A DNA stretch of 64,000 nt from Sphingomonas dokdonensis (GTDB taxonomy: Bacteria; Pseudomonadota; Alphaproteobacteria; Sphingomonadales; Sphingomonadaceae), in the NCBI RefSeq assembly GCF_002197685.1, contig NZ_NBBI01000002.1:620001-684000 (forward strand), in the 5' to 3' direction. Within the stretch, counting starts at the first letter, position 1. The number at the start of each line of letters is the position of its first letter. The notes under the pieces are model-generated. The model had not been told where the DNA came from and ran no database searches. It worked only from the letters and a program-made list of their open reading frames with translations. Of this stretch, positions 60,361 through 64,000 are shown in pieces. The position numbers and the translations under genes were made by a program.

Positions 60361-61707
60361 ATGGCATCCGCAGCCGACCAGATGGCGCAAAACATGAGCC
60401 TCGCGAAGTTCGCGAAGGCGACCGATCTCAAGAAGAGGCTTTGGTTCACGATCGGCGCGCTGATCGTCTTCCGACTGCTCAGCTATGTGCCGTTGCCTGG
60501 CATCGATCCGACCGGGCTTGCTGCGTTGGCGCAGCAGACCAAGGGCGGGGTGCTCGACTTCTTCAACACCTTTTCGGGCGGTGCGCTAGAGCGTGCGTCG
60601 CTGATCGCGCTTGGCGTGATGCCGTACATCACGGCATCGATCGTGGTACAGCTCGCGACGTCGCTGTCGCCGCAGCTGGCAGCGATCAAGAAGGAAGGCG
60701 AGAGCGGCCGCAAGAAGCTGAACCAGTACACCCGCTATGGCACGGTGCTGCTGACGGCGATCCAGGGCTATGTCATCGCGACGGGCCTTGAGGCTGGTGG
60801 TGCGGTGGTCGAGCCGGGCATGCTGTTTCGTGTGGCCGCGGTCATCTCGCTGATCGGCGGGACGATGTTCCTGATGTGGATCGGCGAGCAGATTACCAGC
60901 CGCGGCATCGGCAACGGCATCTCGCTCATCATCATGGCCGGAATAGTGGCGCATCTGCCGACGACGCTGGTCAACCTGCTTGAGGGTGGGCGCACCGGCT
61001 CGGTCAGTCCGGCGGTCGTGATCGCGATCATCCTGGCGGTCGTCGGCCTCGTGCTGTTCATCTGCTTCATGGAGCGTGCGCAGCGCCGTATCCTGATCCA
61101 ATATCCCAAGCGCCAGACGGCGCGCGGCGTTCAGGCCGATCGCAGCCACTTGCCGCTGAAGATCAACACCGCCGGTGTGATCCCGCCAATCTTCGCGTCG
61201 TCGCTGCTGCTGCTGCCGCTGACCGTGACGCAGTTCGCTGGGACCGCCGTGTCGGGTGACAGCTGGTGGGGCGATGCGATCATCACGCTGAACCAATATC
61301 TTCAGCACGGTAGCCCGCTCTACATGCTGCTCTACGGCGCCGGCATTATCTTCTTCTCGTTCTTTTACACCGCGGTTGTGTTCAACCCGGAGGAAACGGC
61401 CGAGAACCTGAAGCGCTACGGCGGGTTCATTCCGGGCATCCGCCCCGGCAAGAATACCGAACAGTATTTCGACTATGTGCTGACGCGCATCACGGTGATC
61501 GGCGCGGCCTATCTGGCGGTGATCTGCCTGCTGCCGGAGTATTTGGTGTCGGCGCTGTCGATCCCGTTCTATTTGGGCGGTACCAGCCTGCTGATCGTCG
61601 TCAACGTGACGATGGACACGGTGACGCAGATCCAGTCGCACCTGCTGGCGCACCAGTATGGCGATCTCATCAAAAAGGCGAAGCTGAAGGGTGGCCGGCT
61701 GCGCTGA
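60361..61707 (+). CDS. secY: Preprotein translocase subunit SecY
   Basis: The channel of the general secretion system in the inner membrane. The 448-residue protein has ten membrane helices; conserved segments are RLLSYVPLPGIDPTGLAALA in part, ITASIVVQLATSLSP, ERAQRRILIQYPKRQ and the C-terminal LKRYGGFIPGIRPGKNTEQY. It is in its usual place between rplO and adk. Confidence 0.98.
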   Translation: MASAADQMAQNMSLAKFAKATDLKKRLWFTIGALIVFRLLSYVPLPGIDPTGLAALAQQTKGGVLDFFNTFSGGALERASLIALGVMPYITASIVVQLATSLSPQLAAIKKEGESGRKKLNQYTRYGTVLLTAIQGYVIATGLEAGGAVVEPGMLFRVAAVISLIGGTMFLMWIGEQITSRGIGNGISLIIMAGIVAHLPTTLVNLLEGGRTGSVSPAVVIAIILAVVGLVLFICFMERAQRRILIQYPKRQTARGVQADRSHLPLKINTAGVIPPIFASSLLLLPLTVTQFAGTAVSGDSWWGDAIITLNQYLQHGSPLYMLLYGAGIIFFSFFYTAVVFNPEETAENLKRYGGFIPGIRPGKNTEQYFDYVLTRITVIGAAYLAVICLLPEYLVSALSIPFYLGGTSLLIVVNVTMDTVTQIQSHLLAHQYGDLIKKAKLKGGRLR

Positions 61708-61743
61708 GGCGCGGTCGCGACCGAACAGGGGAGGGCTTTTCGC

Positions 61744-62394
61744 GTGAACATCATTCTTCTTGGGCCGCCGGGTGCCGGCAAGGGTACCCAGTCCGAGCGG
61801 CTGGTCGCCGAGCGTGGCATGGTGCAGCTCTCGACCGGCGACATGCTGCGCGCCGCGGTCAAGGCGGGCACGCCGGTGGGGCTCAAGGCGAAAGCGGTGA
61901 TGGACGCCGGGGAGCTGGTCTCCGATGCGATCGTGTCGGCGCTGATCGGTGAGAACCTCGATCGGCTCTCCGATAGCCAGGGGGCCATTTTCGACGGCTA
62001 TCCGCGCACCGCGGCGCAGGCCGAGGCGCTGGATCTGCTGCTAAGCGAGCGCGGCCGTACGCTCGATCAGGTCATCGAGCTTGAGGTGAACGAGGACGCG
62101 CTGGTCGAGCGGATCGTCGGCCGCTTCACCTGTGCAAATTGCGGCGCCGGCTATCACGACAGGTTTAAGCAGCCCAAGGTCGAGGGCGCGTGTGACGTGT
62201 GCGGCGCGCACGAGTTCAAGCGGCGCCCCGATGACAACGAAGAAACCGTTCGCACGCGCATGGCGGAGTATCGCGCCAAGACGGCGCCGATTCTGCCGAT
62301 CTACGACGCGCGCGGGCTTGTTCGCCGGGTCGACGGCATGGCCGACATTGCGGATGTGACCCGTGCCATCGAGGCGATCCTCGACGGCAAGTGA
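61744..62394 (+). CDS. adk: Adenylate kinase with four-cysteine lid
   Basis: Interconverts AMP, ADP and ATP. The 216-residue long-form enzyme has the P-loop GPPGAGKGT at 7-15 and the AMP-binding TGDMLRAAV. The lid carries C130-x2-C133 and C150-x2-C153, the zinc-binding form found in gram-positive bacteria and some proteobacteria; E. coli Adk lacks these cysteines. GTG 61744 follows GGGGAGGG. Normal position after secY. Confidence 0.97.
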   Translation: MNIILLGPPGAGKGTQSERLVAERGMVQLSTGDMLRAAVKAGTPVGLKAKAVMDAGELVSDAIVSALIGENLDRLSDSQGAIFDGYPRTAAQAEALDLLLSERGRTLDQVIELEVNEDALVERIVGRFTCANCGAGYHDRFKQPKVEGACDVCGAHEFKRRPDDNEETVRTRMAEYRAKTAPILPIYDARGLVRRVDGMADIADVTRAIEAILDGK

Positions 62395-62480
62395 CACAAT
62401 GGCCGTCATCCCGGCTTCGTGTCGGGGTGTCGGTGGATGCAATGCGACGATGAAGTACGTTCCCGCGGGGAACCGTTCGC

Positions 62481-62509
62481 TTGACATGGCGTTTGCGCGC
62501 GCTTAACTG
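62481..62509 (+). promoter_or_regulatory. Sigma-70-like promoter before rpsM
   Basis: TTGACA at 62481-62486 and TAACTG at 62504-62509 are 17 bases apart, in the 247-base spacer between adk and rpsM. The -35 is perfect and the -10 weak. It would give the alpha operon independent expression. Confidence 0.6.
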
Positions 62510-62641
62510 CACGCCATTCCAGCACTCCGGTTACCGGCGGCGTCGTTCGCGCCTGCCGCTTTCCTGCGTGGTGGAAGTCATGCTGAGAGATGGGGTGCGT
62601 GATCCATGCCGCACCTCGTGGAGCACGAGGAGAAAGAATTC

Positions 62642-63010
62642 ATGGCACGTATCGCGGGTGTCAACATCCCGACCAACAAGCGCGTTCTGATCGCGTTGCA
62701 GTACATTCACGGCATCGGCGCGGCCAAGGCGCAGGAGCTGATCACGAAGCTCGAGATCGCGCCGGAGCGCCGTGTGCAGGACCTGTCGGATCAGGAAGTG
62801 CTTCAGATCCGCGAGGCGATCGACGCCGGCTACACCGTGGAAGGCGATCTTCGTCGCGAGACCGCGATGAACATCAAGCGTCTGATGGACCTCGCCTGCT
62901 ACCGCGGCCTGCGTCACCGCAAGGGCCTGCCGGTTCGTGGCCAGCGCACGCACACCAATGCGCGCACCCGCAAGGGCAAGGCGAAGCCGATCGCAGGCAA
63001 GAAGAAGTAA
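62642..63010 (+). CDS. rpsM: 30S ribosomal protein S13
   Basis: S13 contacts P-site tRNA and bridges to the 50S subunit. The 122 residues start [20 protein letters not shown] and have [14 protein letters not shown] and the C-terminal [23 protein letters not shown] 62642 follows GAGGAGA; an earlier in-frame ATG is not supported. First gene of the alpha operon. Confidence 0.98.
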   Translation: MARIAGVNIPTNKRVLIALQYIHGIGAAKAQELITKLEIAPERRVQDLSDQEVLQIREAIDAGYTVEGDLRRETAMNIKRLMDLACYRGLRHRKGLPVRGQRTHTNARTRKGKAKPIAGKKK

Positions 63011-63096
63011 GCACCGCGCTTCTTCTTCTGTCGCGGGGCTGGTTGCAGGCATGTCGCCTCCCGGCCTCCGCTTGAAACAAAGGTCAGGATTACCAA

Positions 63097-63486
63097 ATGG
63101 CACAGGCACCGCAGCGTATTCGCCGTCGCGAGCGCAAGAACATCACCGCCGGCGTGGCGCACGTTAACGCCAGCTTCAACAACACCATGATCACCATCAC
63201 TGATGCCCAGGGCAATGCGATCAGCTGGTCGTCCGCCGGCATGATGGGCTTCAAGGGTTCGCGTAAGTCCACTCCTTACGCGGCGCAGGTCGCTGCCGAG
63301 GACGCGGGCAAGAAGGCCGCCGAGCATGGCGTGCGCACCCTGGAAGTCGAAGTGAAGGGTCCGGGTTCGGGCCGCGAGTCGGCGCTTCGCGCGCTGCAGG
63401 CGGTCGGTTTTCAGATCACGTCGATTCGCGACGTGACCTCGATCCCGCACAACGGTGTGCGTCCGTCGAAGCGTCGCCGCGTCTGA
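63097..63486 (+). CDS. rpsK: 30S ribosomal protein S11
   Basis: S11 forms the platform at the mRNA exit. The 129 residues include [40 protein letters not shown] and the C-terminal [18 protein letters not shown]. The NG pair that becomes iso-aspartate in E. coli S11 is present in the HNGVRP segment. Confidence 0.98.
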   Translation: MAQAPQRIRRRERKNITAGVAHVNASFNNTMITITDAQGNAISWSSAGMMGFKGSRKSTPYAAQVAAEDAGKKAAEHGVRTLEVEVKGPGSGRESALRALQAVGFQITSIRDVTSIPHNGVRPSKRRRV

Positions 63487-63496
63487 TGGTTCTGGC

Positions 63497-63524
63497 CCCC
63501 GGCTGACGAGTCGGGGTGCTTTTT
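63497..63524 (+). terminator. Terminator-like hairpin between rpsK and rpoA
   Basis: CCCCG at 63497-63501 and CGGGG at 63512-63516 form a short stem around a 10-base loop, followed by TGCTTTTTATTT. It is weaker than the rpmD-rplO terminator but similarly placed inside the operon. Confidence 0.55.
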
Positions 63525-63577
63525 ATTTCCCGGCTGGTCGCGCCCCACGACTGGCCCAACATCAGGGGACACGAGCC

Positions 63578-64000
63578 TTGTCCGTCAACGCAAAGAACTG
63601 GCAGGAACTTAAGAAGCCCAACGCGCTCGAGAAGAAGGGCGGCGATGGCAAGCGCAAGGCGACCTTCGTCGCCGAGCCGCTGGAGCGTGGCTTTGGCCTG
63701 ACGCTGGGCAACGCGCTGCGCCGCGTGCTGCTGTCGAGCCTGCAGGGTGCGGCCGTCACCTCGATCAAGATCGAGAACGTGCTGCACGAATTCTCCAGCC
63801 TCGCCGGCGTGCGCGAGGACGTGACGGACATCGTCCTGAACGTGAAGCAGATCGCGCTCAAGATGCAGGGCGAAGGCCCGAAGCGTCTTCAGCTGTCCGC
63901 AACCGGACCGGCCGAAGTGAAGGCCGGCGACATCGCGGTGTCTGGTGACATCGAGGTGATGAACCCGGATCTGGTCATCTGCCACCTCGACGAAGGTGCG
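63578..64000 (+). CDS. rpoA: RNA polymerase alpha subunit, 3' end cut by window
   Basis: Alpha assembles the polymerase core and contacts upstream promoter DNA. The 141 visible residues form the start of the N-terminal dimerisation domain: [40 protein letters not shown] and [19 protein letters not shown]. The start is TTG 63578, with AGGGGA 9 bases upstream; no ATG or GTG precedes the conserved N-terminus. The frame remains open at the window end. Confidence 0.97.
   Translation, partial: MSVNAKNWQELKKPNALEKKGGDGKRKATFVAEPLERGFGLTLGNALRRVLLSSLQGAAVTSIKIENVLHEFSSLAGVREDVTDIVLNVKQIALKMQGEGPKRLQLSATGPAEVKAGDIAVSGDIEVMNPDLVICHLDEGA

Overview
The window looks like the chromosome of an alphaproteobacterium of the Sphingomonadaceae (Sphingomonas or a close relative). 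This rests on the high GC content, frequent GTG/TTG starts, tightly overlapping genes, a Coq7-type ubiquinone hydroxylase, a plant-type glutamate-cysteine ligase, a 674-residue acidic RpoD, and the short palindromic repeats common in sphingomonads (CCTTCGACAGGCTCAGG type and GGACTTGATCCGGGAT type). No rRNA, tRNA, CRISPR array, insertion sequence or prophage was found by eye. Family and organism assignments come from sequence recognition, not from a database search.

Region by region. 1-8.4 kb: pentose-phosphate genes (tal, cut by the window edge, and gnd), two HAD phosphatases, then on the minus strand an inositol-monophosphatase-family protein, PmbA and UbiA, followed by a DUF2147 protein, a 58-residue membrane microprotein and rsmE. 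8.4-15.6 kb: gshA, nadD-rsfS-rlmH, an EnvC-like factor, a CtpA-type protease, dsbB, coq7 and a small secreted protein; many junctions overlap by 1-4 bases. 16.1-23.3 kb is the main accessory block. It holds a fused Alg14/Alg13-type glycosyltransferase on the minus strand and, on the plus strand, a type I secretion locus with a canonical ABC exporter, a 188-residue RTX cargo, a second ABC exporter whose catalytic motifs are degenerate, and an HlyD adaptor. 23.3-27.2 kb: minus-strand genes for a PDZ/retropepsin-like protein, a MoxR ATPase, an unknown protein and a Phd-like/PAS fusion.

27.6-32.6 kb: dnaG-rpoD on the minus strand, a GIY-YIG gene bracketed by repeat pairs, and a YqeY protein. 32.7-38.1 kb: carA, a small exported protein, carB and greA. 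38.5-40.6 kb: a minus-strand set of small stress/envelope proteins (DUF4170, ElaB/YqjD-like, DUF3618-like, YqjE-like holin fold, and a DUF883-like protein) with a candidate general-stress (EcfG-type) promoter. 40.7-45.2 kb: eno, ftsB, a secreted amidohydrolase, a DUF3140 protein and an alpha/beta hydrolase.

45.3-64 kb: the translation super-cluster, made of str (rpsL-rpsG-fusA-tuf), S10 (rpsJ to rpsQ), spc (rplN to secY), adk and alpha (rpsM-rpsK-rpoA, cut by the window edge). It is interrupted by several intrinsic-terminator-like hairpins that could act as attenuators. The clearest functional observations are ribosomal protein S12 carrying Arg at position 88, a change known to give streptomycin resistance; an RG-rich N-terminal extension on S5; and the asymmetric ABC pair in the type I secretion locus.
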